Source of the DNA: Tachypleus tridentatus
Lineage: Eukaryota > Arthropoda > Merostomata > Xiphosura > Limulidae
Length of the DNA: 64,000 nucleotides
Direction of reading: 5' to 3'
Assembly: GCF_004210375.1 (NCBI RefSeq)
Contig: NC_134833.1
Coordinates: forward strand, 22,127,396 to 22,191,395
Below the pieces are notes generated by a model. The model was given only the letters and a program-made list of their open reading frames with translations, was not told the DNA's origin and did no database searches. How positions within the stretch are numbered: the first letter of the stretch is position 1; every line of letters begins with the position of its first letter. The translations under genes were made by a program, and so were the position numbers. Shown in pieces: positions 36,201-46,899 of this stretch.

Positions 36201-39200
36201 ATAAAATTATTTATTTTTTTGTATTTATTAATAAGATGATTTATTAAGTATATTTGTTAATCTTTTTCTTGTTTCACAGAACACACTTCTTCACTCTGTA
36301 AAGTATTTTCTGATAAATTTCCCGAGTTGTTGGACCATATGAAGCAAAAGAGTCTCAGATGTAAGTTGTGGGTTAGGATTACAGATATACTTTTTAATTT
36401 CAAAAATTGTTTTAAAACAGCTTCATTATAAATTATAATTAAAACCCACGCGTGTAATAAAAAGTAATTTTCCAAAAATGAATTAGAAATGGCAATGCCA
36501 AAATGCACAGACACAAGGTAGGGACGAACACACAAATCCATATAAGCATCACTATACAAGCAGGAAGTAAGTTCTGAGTTAGTCTTATAGGCTTATGGTA
36601 ATTAGCACCATAAGACTGTTTCATATTTAATTTTTGCAAACAAATTTTTATTAATTGTTTCTCCTTTCCATTGTAAACAATTTCATTTAAATAAGTTGAT
36701 AAGAATATTTTTATGATTTAATGGTAATATGTATACAGGGTGGCCCGTAAGTCCCTACCAATCCATATGTTGTGTCTAAACAACGTTATAATACTAATGA
36801 TGAGTTGAAGGCAGCTGTTACCACGGCAATTGGAACAATAACCCCTGCTATGTTGAGGAAAATGTGTCACAGAACATGGCATCGCATCATATTATGCAGC
36901 GAGAATGTGGGACAGCACACAGATACACCGGGTACATAAGATGTACGGATGGGTAGGGACTTACGGGCCACCCTGTATATTGTTAATACCCTGTCAGTTT
37001 CTTCATTGCACTTGTAGAATGACCTTGAATATTGTTTTTATACCACATGACTGGCTACAATGGTTTATTAATCAATAGTGGTCATAATCTTGACTTTTTG
37101 GGACTTGTGTTGAGGAACTTACAGTAAGGAAAGAACATAGGAAAAATGTACATCTGCATTATCTCTGTATTCATGTTTGCATTGTTTGTGGCATTGAATC
37201 CCTACATCATTTTACATTCACAAAATATTTTATAATATAATTGTTTTCTTTTGACTGAAAGTTGTGCATTCTGTGAATTTTATGTGTAATAATTTTTGTT
37301 ATGCCCCCTCACTTCTCACATAATATAAAGGTTGGCTCCTTAAAGATGTCAGTTCTATAGTGTACAAAGCATGAAGTGTTCTGCATGTTAGTTATCTACT
37401 GATCATTTATTATTGGCTGGTAATTCCTGTTTCACTCTGTACAAAAGCTTTTTAGAAGAATACCATATTTTTGTAAAACAAACTAACTTCAAGTGATAAT
37501 TATAACATTGTTTACACTGGAGTTATTATTCTGTTTTTTCAGATTATACTAAGTACTATCATGCTTGTAAACACTTATTCTCAGGTGCTATTAAAATTCT
37601 TTTCTGTCATACTAAAGCTATTGGAAAAGAAAATGAACAATTTGGCTCTTTAGCTTATTCCAGTTTCTTCAAATCAGCAATTTCAGTCATATTAGGAGTT
37701 TTACAAGCTCTGAAACTTTACTTGGTAATGGCAATTAGGTGCTCAGATTAGGCTATAACTGAACTTTATCAGTTATATGTCAGCATCATAGTCTTCCGGC
37801 CATTTTTTTTCTCAGCCAGTTTTACATATCTAGTACTACCATGATTAGCAATGTTAATTATGTGCATGTTTTGTATTTAAGTAATTGTTAGAAGTAGAAT
37901 GATTGGATATTAACATCAGAAATATTCAGAGCAATGAAAGTAATTTTGTTCTTGTTGTATGTTGTTTCACATAACTGAAATAATTTAACCTTCAAATTAC
38001 CAATTTGTACTTGTGACTACTACAGAGATGCCAACCATTACAATTTTGGTGTATACATTACGACTATACACTCATACAGACAAACATTACGACTTGTTGC
38101 AACTCCCAAATTATTATATATTATATAGGCCTGTACAATAAAGTGATAAATTGTTCCCCCAGGGACAAATTTCTAGTGAGATACAAATAAATTTTGATAA
38201 TAAATAAAAGACATAGTCCAAATGGCTACTTGCGATAATCATGTTTGTGCTTGAAATAATAAAAATATTTGTATCTCCAACGTCTACCAATAGCTTCAGT
38301 GCGGTGCTTCTCCATACTGGGTATGTGGGGGAATCCATAGTTAAGTCATCAGTGCTCGCGTAGATGGATATTTCTCGTTTTATAAGTGGCATAGAAACAC
38401 CAATGTGATCGTTCACAAGATGGAAAAAAAAGAGGCCTCGTTCACCAGATTGTCTTGTTTCTGGCAAATCTAAAAGGACTAAAACTGTGAATCAAAAATT
38501 TAGCAAAGAGTATAGTGCAAAATATCCAGTCATTGCATCAAAAGTCAGTGACAGTCGTGCGTTTTGTACAGTTTGTCACATTGATTTTTCTGTGGTGCAT
38601 GGCGGGATAAACGATTGTTCCAGACATACAAAATCAGTATCTCACCATCAAAAGGCTGAGGGGAAGACACAAAAACAATGCAGATAACGGCATTAATGAG
38701 TAAGAATTCAGAATATGAAACCATAAATGCAGAAGTGATGTTCATGCAATTCGTCGTTGCTCATAATTTACCCCAACTGTAACCGATCATGCAGGACATC
38801 TATTCAGAAAAATTTTCCCAGATTCTGATATAGTAAAAAAATATGGCTGTGCTAGAACCAAAACTACAATCATTGTACAAAAGTTGGGTTGTGAAGATGA
38901 CAAAATGATATCAAGCATACTTACTCACAGTGTTTACAGTTAACCCACTGACATAGATGACTCAAAACTGTATCCAGTGGTTGTACGGGCTCTGTCTACA
39001 ATCATTATGCTCAGTCATTTGAAATAGTTGGCATCTCTGCCACTGGGGTTCCTATGTGAAGAACTGCTTAAAAGAATTTGGTGAACTCATTTTGTTAGTA
39101 TATTACATGGGAGGACCTGTGTTTAAATTTTCTTTTGTCTTGCATGTTAATTAAGGGCCCTGCAGCCAACAAAATCATAGGTCCACAAACAATTTGATGG

Positions 39201-42200
39201 ATAAATAACTCAGAAAAATATTTTTCATCAACTGACTGGGCCCATATGACTCTCATCAACAAATGTAAGATTAAATAATTACCACCTTTCCTTGTTATAT
39301 AATCACTGTACTAATGCATCATTTAACTCCAGATAAGCCAATTTAGTGGGTCTTTCATCATGTGAAAATTATATGGAAAGTATCAAAACTTTTTTTGGTA
39401 TTTGAATCTTTGTGTTTCACAACTTATTTCTTGATATTAGAAACTTTCTATATGTAAACAATCTTTCATTAGCAAAGGACTGAAAGACAAGCATATCATG
39501 TTCTCAGAAAATTCTACAAAACATTTGTACATATAGTTAACTATGTGTTTGTGCTTTAATTGTACATCTTGGAGTGGTAAATGTTCACAGTGGTTTCACT
39601 GATGTTCAACAATTACAAGTTCTTTCTTTAAATGTTCAGTTGATTTTGTCTTCTACATTGGGATTTGACTAAGATAGATTCTTTGGAATACCTCTACGTG
39701 TATGTTCTGTTTATCTTTTCTATATTTTTTGTGGATGTTGTTTTACCTGGACTTTCGTGAATTCTGCTCTCCTGTCCTTTTAGAGTTAAAAACATAGCAA
39801 AAATCAAAATATTAAAATATAATCCTTTTAATTAAAAACTAATATTTACAGTTAGCATCTTACAATAAAAGTGGAAATTAGAAAGGCTACTTCAGAATTA
39901 TGATTAAGAGCACAAACTGATAAATGACAAAATTTTGTGTGGATTGCAGATTCTTATTGACTCTTAATAGAGAAACAAAGTTGGTGGAGAATAAAAATAT
40001 GGCAAATCCAACTCTTTAATCTGCTTGTAGAGAGCAGAGATAATGAGTCTTCTAGAGGGATCTATTTGAAACCCACTTCAGATTTTTCAAGCTTCTATGT
40101 TAATTTTACTGAAATAAATTGAGCATTTATATTTGAGACATTCAGAGTAGAGCAGTCTAGGTGTTTTGGATTGAAGTACATACTGGTCTCATTCATGGTA
40201 CTTTCTGGTAAAGGAAATAACACCACAGTGTTTAGAAAATGTGTTAATGTGCTGTTACTGTATTTAATTATAGTGCCTAAACTAAGTTTAGTGTTTCATT
40301 TGTCATTTTATGACATTTATGTGGCATTAATGTTTTACAATTGTTCATTATTCAGTATCTAGGTTGGAAGATGTACACTGGAGGGTGGACTATATCATAG
40401 GATCAAGTGTTATGCAAGAGGTTAATGAACCTTCAGTTCAGATTTGTCTAAAAGTTAAAGACCTAGATTCAGTCGAGACACGAGCAGAAGCATTCTCGTT
40501 GTCACCTGACAAGTTCAGGGTGCTTTTGCACGGTAAGGTTTCCAAAATTAATTATTACTGACCAAGTCCATAAACAAGTGTATCATTTTTTGCATATTCT
40601 AGTGTAAACAACAAGTAAGGAATTTTTTCATATAGTATAAAAATACTTACATAATAAAATATACATCATGTTAAGATTATAATGAATTTTGGAAATGCTT
40701 CTGAAATCTCAGGATTTCTAGTTAATTATAACAATTGCAAAAAAAAATTAACACTTTTTAAAGAGTAGGTATAAACACATTTGCAATGTTTATGAGCAAT
40801 TATTTAATTCATCTATCTATTTTTGTGGCATGTGGTAAAGAATATGGCATTTTATAAGGTTAACAGATGATCATTTGGTCATTCCAAAGTTTTCTTAGCA
40901 TGTTTGTTAAAATTATTAGAATTACCTTGAGATGAAGCTGTTTTGTGAATGTTTCTGTTTGTAACCCAATGATTGATTTTTAGTAAATTAGTTGTATTTT
41001 TTTAAATAGTTAATTCTTTTATAATCTTACTGTTTCTGTCTTAAGTTTCAAATTAAAATACACATGAATTTTATCATTGATAAAGAGAACCAACACAGGT
41101 CAAAAAGCTATTGTGAACTTTTAAGCAAAAGTTATGTTGGGTACAGATATTTTTACACTTGTGGCTTTTTGTTATATAAAATTGTATTATTTATAAGTGG
41201 AAATATACTGCAGAAATTATCTTATTTCTATTTATAATTGATGTATTGTTTTATATTATACTTTTATTAGAAATATTTCTGACAGAATAGAGCCCCCCAG
41301 TGGCACAGCGACATGTCTGCAGACTTATGATGCTTAAAACTGGGTTTCAGTACTCGTGGTGGTCAGAGCACAGATAGCCCATTGTGTAGCTTTGTGCTTA
41401 ACTTTGAACAAGAAAAACATAGCAGGTGCAAACATGTGTATTTTAAAGACAAATCTACCTTTCTAGAAGAATGATAAAAGAACTTGTATATGAAATGGCA
41501 GGGGTACAAGTAAGGGTTATATTTTGCATATTGTTACATTAGAATCTCCCTGTTTTATAGGCTTACAGCACAAATATGAAGTTTGAGGTCTTTCAATGTA
41601 CAGAGTGCATACTGTTCTTTGTTGTACTGCTTTCCACTAAAAAAACAACAAAGTACATATCAAGGGGACAATAGGAAGAATCGGTTGTATTATTTTAAAA
41701 CATTTCCACAAATAAATGCATATGCAGAATTAGTGTTAATCAATGTAAACAAAACAATTTGATACCAATAATACATTTTAATCACTAATAAACAGCTGTT
41801 TGACAATAGAAGCACTGTGTTTTAATAACCACAAAACAAGTATATGAAATAGCTAAAAAACATACATACATCCTGTTGCCTATTTTCTAATAATCTGATT
41901 AAAGTGAAATCTACTGATTAATTTGTGAAGGTAAATAATTAAGTTCTTGTAGAACCAACTAAAAGGAATATATTAAAATATTAATTTTAAAACACATAAG
42001 GTGCTTTTTTACAACTGTTGATTGGTTTTCTAAATAAAAGTTTAACTTGCATTATACAACATTAATCTCAGAGTATTTTAATATATTTCTATTATTTATA
42101 TGAGTCTTTAATTTTTACTCTTCCAAAAGTATTTCTAGTATAATAATATACATGCATAAAAATGATAGTACCACACATTATGATTGTAGAGTTTACCCAT

Positions 42201-42455
42201 GATGTGTAAGAAAGACAGTAACATGTAATAAACACACTGAATAGTTTTCAGTTTTGATTCCCAGGGAACTATTATAAATCTTAAAAACTAGCAAGATGAA
42301 AACAAAGTAAAACTTTGTTTATTAGGACTATTTTTGTACTCAGTTGTTCATAGCTCATAAGTACCGATTAGTGTCTAAACCAAATTTAATTTTCAAACAT
42401 TAAAATTTATTTAGATCTGAAAGAAGCTTACAAGATGATGGAAGGACTTGGATAA
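27194..42455 (+). CDS. COMMD4: COMMD4, COMM domain-containing protein 4 (exons 2-8, spliced)
   Basis: COMMD proteins form hetero-oligomers in the Commander complex, which acts in endosomal recycling and also influences cullin ligases and NF-kB; that role is family knowledge. Seven exons with GT-AG junctions and matching phases join as 27194-27265, 28344-28409, 29972-30011, 30268-30387, 36280-36360, 40356-40532 and 42415-42455. They encode 198 residues after an initiator Met that must lie in an upstream exon, giving 199, the length I recall for human COMMD4. Diagnostic stretches are [14 protein letters not shown] near the N-terminus, [36 protein letters not shown] and, starting the C-terminal COMM domain, WRVDY at about residue 136. 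It ends MMEGLG then TAA. No frame breaks are seen, so the gene looks functional. The ATG exon was not located; upstream ATG-GT sites such as 26517-26519 are weak. A possible poly(A) signal AATAAA lies at 42665-42670. Confidence 0.95.
28344..28409 (+). CDS. COMMD4: COMMD4 exon 3
   Basis: The acceptor CTCTAACAG precedes it and the donor GTAAGT begins at 28410. It is 66 nt, 22 codons, phase 0 to 0, encoding [13 protein letters not shown] through GKGID in the N-terminal helical domain. Confidence 0.93.
28826..28870 (+). mobile_element. SINE tail fragment in COMMD4 intron 3
   Basis: GCACATATAGCCCTTGTACA, then AAATTCAAGAAACAAACAAAC match only the last ~45 bases of the main SINE family. Confidence 0.6.
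29972..30011 (+). CDS. COMMD4: COMMD4 exon 4
   Basis: The acceptor TTTTCAG precedes it and the donor GTGAGT begins at 30012. It is a 40-nt micro-exon, phase 0 to 1, encoding [13 protein letters not shown] plus the first base of the next codon. Confidence 0.93.
30268..30387 (+). CDS. COMMD4: COMMD4 exon 5
   Basis: The acceptor TTTCTTAG precedes it and the donor GTATGT begins at 30388. It is 120 nt, phase 1 to 1, encoding [16 protein letters not shown], then [11 protein letters not shown] and [10 protein letters not shown]. The following intron (5.9 kb) holds two minisatellites. Confidence 0.94.
30815..32745. repeat. 67-bp minisatellite in COMMD4 intron 5, about 29 copies
   Basis: The unit contains CTAGCTAGTTACAGATGTGG, then TGTCCACTAGTGGAGGAGGA and CATGGGCATGGTTATGGCTG. 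Copies vary by point changes (GGGCATG, GAGCATG, GTGCATG forms) and the order of variants suggests blocks were amplified together. Each unit also holds the palindromes CTAGCTAG and CCACTAGTGG. Confidence 0.95.
33395..33815. repeat. 47/50-bp minisatellite in COMMD4 intron 5, about 8-9 copies
   Basis: The unit reads GTCAATAATTGATATCTAAT, then (GAT)CACAGTTGTTCTGTATTTAC and TAATAAT. Early copies lack the GAT triplet (47 bp) and later ones have it (50 bp), so the second form spread after a 3-base insertion. Confidence 0.93.
35823..35945. repeat. ~64-bp direct duplication in COMMD4 intron 5
   Basis: TTAAAGTCATATATCTACAG through GAATACAAAAACATG and a second copy from about 35888, with a few changes. 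Confidence 0.85.
36280..36360 (+). CDS. COMMD4: COMMD4 exon 6
   Basis: The acceptor TTTCACAG precedes it and the donor GTAAGT begins at 36361. It is 81 nt, phase 1 to 1, encoding [20 protein letters not shown] and then MKQKSLR. The following intron (4 kb) holds a MITE, an hAT relic and an unexplained open frame. Confidence 0.93.
36734..36977. mobile_element. mariner/Tc-type MITE with transposase-end remnant
   Basis: Terminal repeats of about 25-30 bases (CAGGGTGGCCCGTAAGTCCC and its complement) lie within TATA dinucleotides on both sides. The interior, near 36820-36940, reads in one frame like [20 protein letters not shown], reminiscent of the C-terminal end of mariner/Tc transposases that close with 'TPEML..W'. 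It is therefore an internally deleted copy, about 244 bp. Confidence 0.88.
37543..37735 (+). CDS. Unidentified exon-like open frame in COMMD4 intron 6
   Basis: A good acceptor (CTGTTTTTTCAG ending at 37542) opens a 193-nt frame to a possible donor, GTAATG, at about 37736. It enters in phase 1, the same as the flanking COMMD4 intron. The frame reads [20 protein letters not shown], then a mixed helical segment ending LQALKLYL; without the donor it runs on to a TAG at about 37751. It has no match to COMMD4 family members I know, and canonical exons 6 and 7 already join without it. It may be a poison cassette exon, an exon of a nested gene or a retro-inserted fragment. I do not recognise the protein. 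Confidence 0.35.
38023..39039 (+). mobile_element. Internally deleted hAT element with BED-finger transposase relic
   Basis: Ends carry a 17-base inverted repeat, CAGAGATGCCAACCATT on the left and its complement on the right with one mismatch. Inside, plus strand, a frame from about 38418 reads [18 protein letters not shown], then [20 protein letters not shown] and [14 protein letters not shown], a BED-type zinc finger typical of hAT transposases. Decayed pieces follow ([24 protein letters not shown]). The catalytic core is missing and no 8-bp target duplication is visible. Confidence 0.85.
38418..38990 (+). pseudogene. hAT transposase N-terminal fragment
   Basis: The frame is open from about 38418 to the TAA at 38685-38687 and contains C-x2-C and H-x-H spacing of a BED finger ([16 protein letters not shown]). 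Later similarity is broken by stops and shifts between frames. It is likely an old relic with no function. Confidence 0.8.
40356..40532 (+). CDS. COMMD4: COMMD4 exon 7 (COMM domain)
   Basis: The acceptor TATTCAG precedes it and the donor GTAAGG begins at 40533. It is 177 nt, phase 1 to 1, encoding [13 protein letters not shown] and the beta-rich COMM domain through [11 protein letters not shown]. Trp136 and the RVDY motif are family hallmarks. Confidence 0.95.
41289..41420 (+). mobile_element. Second-family tRNA-like SINE in COMMD4 intron 7
   Basis: CCCCCCAGTGGCACAGCGAC, then GATGCTTAAAACTGGGTTTC and AGCACAGATAGCCCATTGTG match the family layout. The copy is diverged. Confidence 0.75.
42415..42455 (+). 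CDS. COMMD4: COMMD4 exon 8 (last, with stop)
   Basis: The acceptor TTATTTAG precedes it. The exon enters at phase 1 and encodes [13 protein letters not shown] followed by TAA at 42453-42455. The C-terminal LKxAxxxMxxLG pattern fits the family ending. Confidence 0.93.
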
Positions 42456-42664
42456 TGCTGTCAGATGTCATGTGTTTCACATGCATCATTTGGAAATTAT
42501 GCTGGTTAATGAGTTGAAAGTACGTGTCAAGGAAATAATGACTTGCTATGAATCATAACATTTTATTGTTGAGTCCACACTTATTGTTTTCAAATGTTCA
42601 TGAAACATTTTTGAGGAATTTGTGTTTCTGAAATTATTAATGAAATTTTGTAAAAATACCAGAA

Positions 42665-42670
42665 AATAAA
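42665..42670 (+). promoter_or_regulatory. Possible COMMD4 poly(A) signal
   Basis: A canonical AATAAA lies about 210 bases after the COMMD4 stop codon. In AT-rich DNA such a hexamer also occurs by chance. Confidence 0.4.
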
Positions 42671-44253
42671 CAGTGATAATAAAACCACAAAAGAAATTAT
42701 TTACAACTTGTTATTGGTGTTACATTAATGGTAACCTCAGTAAGACAGCAGAAAACATCATAAATAACTATTAGAAGATGGTGTCATAGTAAGAGGATAT
42801 AAAACATGATGAAACAACCTAAAAAATAATTTGTAACATTTAAAAGATGACTTCAAGAGACAGAACTTTCACAGTTATGAGGTTATGTGAGGTCAATGCG
42901 AGTGTAAGATCATTCAAACATACTTAATGAAATGTGTTTGATTTATTATTACTTTAATTTTTGCAATATAAAAATTGCATCAGTCATCTGTTCTAATCAT
43001 GCACTATGAATATTAATAAATAAGCAATGAGAAACATGTAGATCTGTATTTAGATTTCATCTGAATACAGAGTAAAGCTTAGTTTCATCATAAGGAAGGA
43101 TGTAGGTTGCATGCTAAAGGCGCAATTTGGTCTTACTAGGAAGGACACAGGTCACGTGTTAAAGGTGTAAATTGGTCTTATCATTAGGAATGTTATTGGT
43201 CATGTGTTAAAAGTATATTTTCGTTTCATTATTAGAAAGGATATAGACTGGATAAAATAACAAAGGGCGTAAATGTAATTACGAAAACTACATAAAAAAG
43301 CGATAACTTAAGAGTAATTGACCCAGATAAGTAAATAATTTTAGGTGATAATAGCTTATTTTGATTAATGTTCAACAACGATTGAAACTGAATAATAATA
43401 AATGTAAACAAATATTATAAAATGTTTTTAAAAATATTGATAAAAGCTAGTCTGTTCATACTTTTATCCATATCCTAAAAGTCTACGTTTCATTCTACTT
43501 ATTATAGGCGCAAACTCAAACAAAATAAAACGTAACTTATGTAGTAGTAACTCGTTAACTGAGACAACAAAACATGAGTAGTTTTAACATGACGTACACT
43601 TTCTCACATAACTTGTGACTCGTTACTACAAACAGACACACAGTTTGGAAATTAGTCTCATAAGATATACCCTTTTTATACGGTGGTGTCTTAACAAAAT
43701 ATTATAAATTCAAAGACTTTTCAAAAATCTAATCGGTTAAAAAGTTCCAACCTCAGGCTTATTTCACTTAGTTACCGTTAGTAAATTAGGTATCATACAA
43801 GTAATATTTAATTTTAAAAACGTGTAAGCATTTACAGAAAAGCACCGACAAAGTTTTTGGTTTTTGTTATTTCCAACCTGAAATGAACTTTATGCAAATT
43901 GTGAATCTGTGTTCGGAAATTCCAAAGTTCATAATTATTCGTAAGTTAGAACAGTTAACCAGCCAACATCATCCGAAGCCTATACGGTTATGGTCAACTA
44001 CAGACGTAGGCGAGGGGTGGTTGTTAATCACTGGCGTTTGGGGCTTTAACTTCACTAGAAATTTCAGAAAAAGTCCGTCATTCTTTAGGCTTGTTCCATC
44101 GCTTTAAGCATTGCTCTTCCTCAATATGGCACCGTTTCTACTTCACATTAAAATACTGTATGCATTATACTAATTACTCATAATTTTCATTAATAAAATT
44201 ATATTGAAACGCTTAATTTCGCGTTACAGTATGGACTCTATCCTAATTACTTG
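42671..44253. other. COMMD4 downstream intergenic sequence
   Basis: Apart from the degenerate triplicate at 43091-43255, there is only a 74-codon frame at 43883-44107 without splice support. Base composition becomes somewhat less AT-rich around 43980-44050. Confidence 0.5.
43091..43255. repeat. Degenerate ~58-bp repeat, three copies
   Basis: TAAGGAAGGATGTAGGTTGC and related AGGAAGGACACAGGTCACGT, TTAGGAATGTTATTGGTCAT blocks recur in tandem with many differences. Confidence 0.7.
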
Positions 44254-44520
44254 TAGGCCTGGCATGATCAGGTGGTTAAGGCGCTCGACTCGTACTCTGA
44301 AGGTCGCGAGTTCGAATCCCTGTCACACCAAACATGCTCGCCCTTTCAGCCGTGAGGGCGTTATAATGTAACGATCAATCCCGCTATTCGTTGGTAAAAG
44401 AGTAACCCAAGAGTTGGTGGCAGATGATGATGACTAGCTTCCCTCCCTCTAGTTTACCACTGCTAAATTAGGGACGGCTAGCGCAGATAGCCATCGAGTA
44501 GCTTTGCGCGAAGTTCAAAC
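44254..44520 (+). mobile_element. tRNA-derived SINE, full length
   Basis: Head GGCCTGGCATGATCAGGTGG, B-box GAGTTCGAATCCC, body to GCGCGAAGTTCAAACC. It lies about 1.8 kb after COMMD4. Confidence 0.92.
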
Positions 44521-45855
44521 CAAACTTTCTTTGAAAAATTAAAACACAACGAATACCATTTATAAAAATTCAGTATAAACGATAAGAGGCACAAACATAA
44601 TTTTATATTTATCAGAAACTCGTAAAAAAGAACACCATAATGCTTAGATTTAAACTCATTACGAAAAAAAGCTGAACATCAGAAACTTCCCCAAGTTTCT
44701 AGAATTTACAAAAGAGATATACAGAGTATCAGAACGCAAAATATCCTAAGAACAAATGACGTTTTACCCCTTACCTTGTTGCGATCTTTAATTTTCATTC
44801 CTAACAGACTGGAAGATTTATTCAAACATTCGTAGCGTTAAATTTTATTTTTTTTCTCGATACCCCACAAACGAAATATTATTGTTTGCTTTCAACATAT
44901 ATTTTTAGGTTAGGGAAACATATCACATATATAAATATATCTTACACATATTTCTATCCAACAATCTTACTACTAGAATATCTTTGTTGTTCCAACTTTG
45001 CGGCTTCAGAATTTTCACCATGTGACTTGCAGTTTTCCAACGGTTGGAACCCGTAACTTAACTTTATTGACACTCGAATTTGCGAGTTTAAAACCCATAT
45101 TAATTACGTTATAATGCGGATCCAGCTTCCATATCCACCCATCTTAGAGTTTTTGTATATTTTCAGACACGAAATGTTTATCTATTGAGGCACAACATAT
45201 ATTATGTTTAGTATGTTGTTTTCTTTATCTAACATTTAACATTCTTCTTCTTTTTTCACTGACATTTTCGGTATTATTTTAATTTCGTATTTTTTTTAAT
45301 TTTGTACCATCATGAATGTCAGTTTTCAGTCGTACTATTACCGCTATTATGTCGACGCAGTTTCAATAATACTGAGTCTCGTAAATTATAACAGATGTCA
45401 CTCTTCTCTGACGTCAGACAGTAGGAGTGGCTTACCGAGTTTTTTTTGTTCGAAAAACTTCTTATGCTAAGATTATGTTTTTTAAAGAAATATGTTTCTA
45501 AGACAGTGAGTTTAAGTCGATAGCTCGTGTTTCTATGTTCCATAAGTAAGGTATACCATATTATTTATTTATTAACAATATTGGACATAATATTTAATGT
45601 ATTTAGTAAATGTTTAGCATAAATGATAAAACATTCTAATCTTTAAACGTTTTAACTTAAGAGTGTATTTACTGATTGCCAGGTTGACTTTTAATTTCGC
45701 TCTCTTTACATAACTTGTTGTAATCGTCAGTTAATTGAAGAGAACAGTATCAACAAAATATTTTTTTTTCCAAACGTATGAAAAACGTAAAAAAAAAAAG
45801 CAAAGACAATGTCATGGTATAGCAGCTTCTGCAGGCATGTGAACTCAGTGATTGG

Positions 45856-45900
<45 letters not shown>

Positions 45901-46609
45901 CCTATTGATGACATTCTCATACATTACTTTTGTCATCTTCAAATATTTGGTATATAAATATACTGAGTTCGTAGTCTTGATATTGGTTGGTTAAATGCCT
46001 CACTGATTAAACAGCAGCATGTGTGCGTGTGTCGTTGTCACTAGCGGCTTGTACGATCATTTATATCTAATTATGAATCATATAGTGCTATGTAGTTATT
46101 CCTATTGGCTGTTAGTCAGCAGTGACTTTATATCCTAACTGTTAATCTGTTGTGTTCTGAGGAGTTCTGAAATGTACGCAGTGAAAAGAAAAAAATATTA
46201 GTTCCGGATCTTCTTGTCATGGAGGCAGGCGCGCCATCTACTTTACACAATAACAACAATGACGTATCATCGTTACAACCTTACCGTAAGAGATAAAATT
46301 GTTTGTCCTCCGACTGAAAAACGAAGAACTTCTAAACTGTAATTTTGGTTATGAGCCACACAGTGTTAATTTTATAAGGTAAACAAAATGTAATTTTTTA
46401 GGATTGATACTTGTTGTGCACTGTTTCTGCCTTGTAGGGGGACACGTTTCGATTTTTATACGAAGTCTTATTGAGACTTTTTCCCGCAATAATTGCATTT
46501 GTTGTTTCTTTACGAGATGATATCCATCATTACGACTCTGCAGTATGGGCAAACTGTTGATAAACTCCTTGGAATTCGCCGTATCATAACTAACTAGAAA
46601 ACACGAGTT
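44521..46609. other. No gene recognised
   Basis: Minus-strand frames of 74 (45319-45543) and 102 codons (46349-46657, partly SINE head) show no recognisable domain. Confidence 0.5.
45858..45901. repeat. (AT)n(AC)n microsatellite
   Basis: About 15 AT dinucleotides run into about six AC dinucleotides. Similar but shorter (TA)n tracts occur at 8456, 16461, 10093, 18048 and 21569. Confidence 0.95.
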
Positions 46610-46620
46610 CGAAAGATGAA

Positions 46621-46899
46621 TGGGGCCCGGCATGGCCAAGCGTGTTAAGGTGTGCAACTCGTAATCTGAGGGTCGCGGGTTCGCATCCCCGTCACGCCAA
46701 ACATGCTCGCCCTTTCACCCGTGGGAGCGTTATAATGTGACGGCCAATCCTACTATTCGTTGGTAAAAGAGTAGCCCAAGAGTTGGCGGTGGATGGTGAT
46801 GACTACCTGCCTTCCCTCTAGTCTTACACTGCTAAATTAGGGACGGCTAGCACAGATAACCCTCGTGTAGCTTTGCGCGAAATTCAAAACAAACAAACG
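46621..46899 (+). mobile_element. tRNA-derived SINE, full length with 11-bp target duplication
   Basis: CGAAAGATGAA at 46610-46620 recurs at 46898-46908. Head GGCCCGGCATGGCCAAGCGT and tail AAACAAACAAAC. Low divergence suggests a younger copy. Confidence 0.95.

Noticed and set aside
43883-44107. 74-codon plus frame with less AT-rich composition
   Set aside because: No splice sites, domain or neighbours support it; probably chance.
46349-46657. 102-codon minus-strand frame
   Set aside because: Its N-terminus is the complement of a SINE head; the rest has no recognised domain or splice support.
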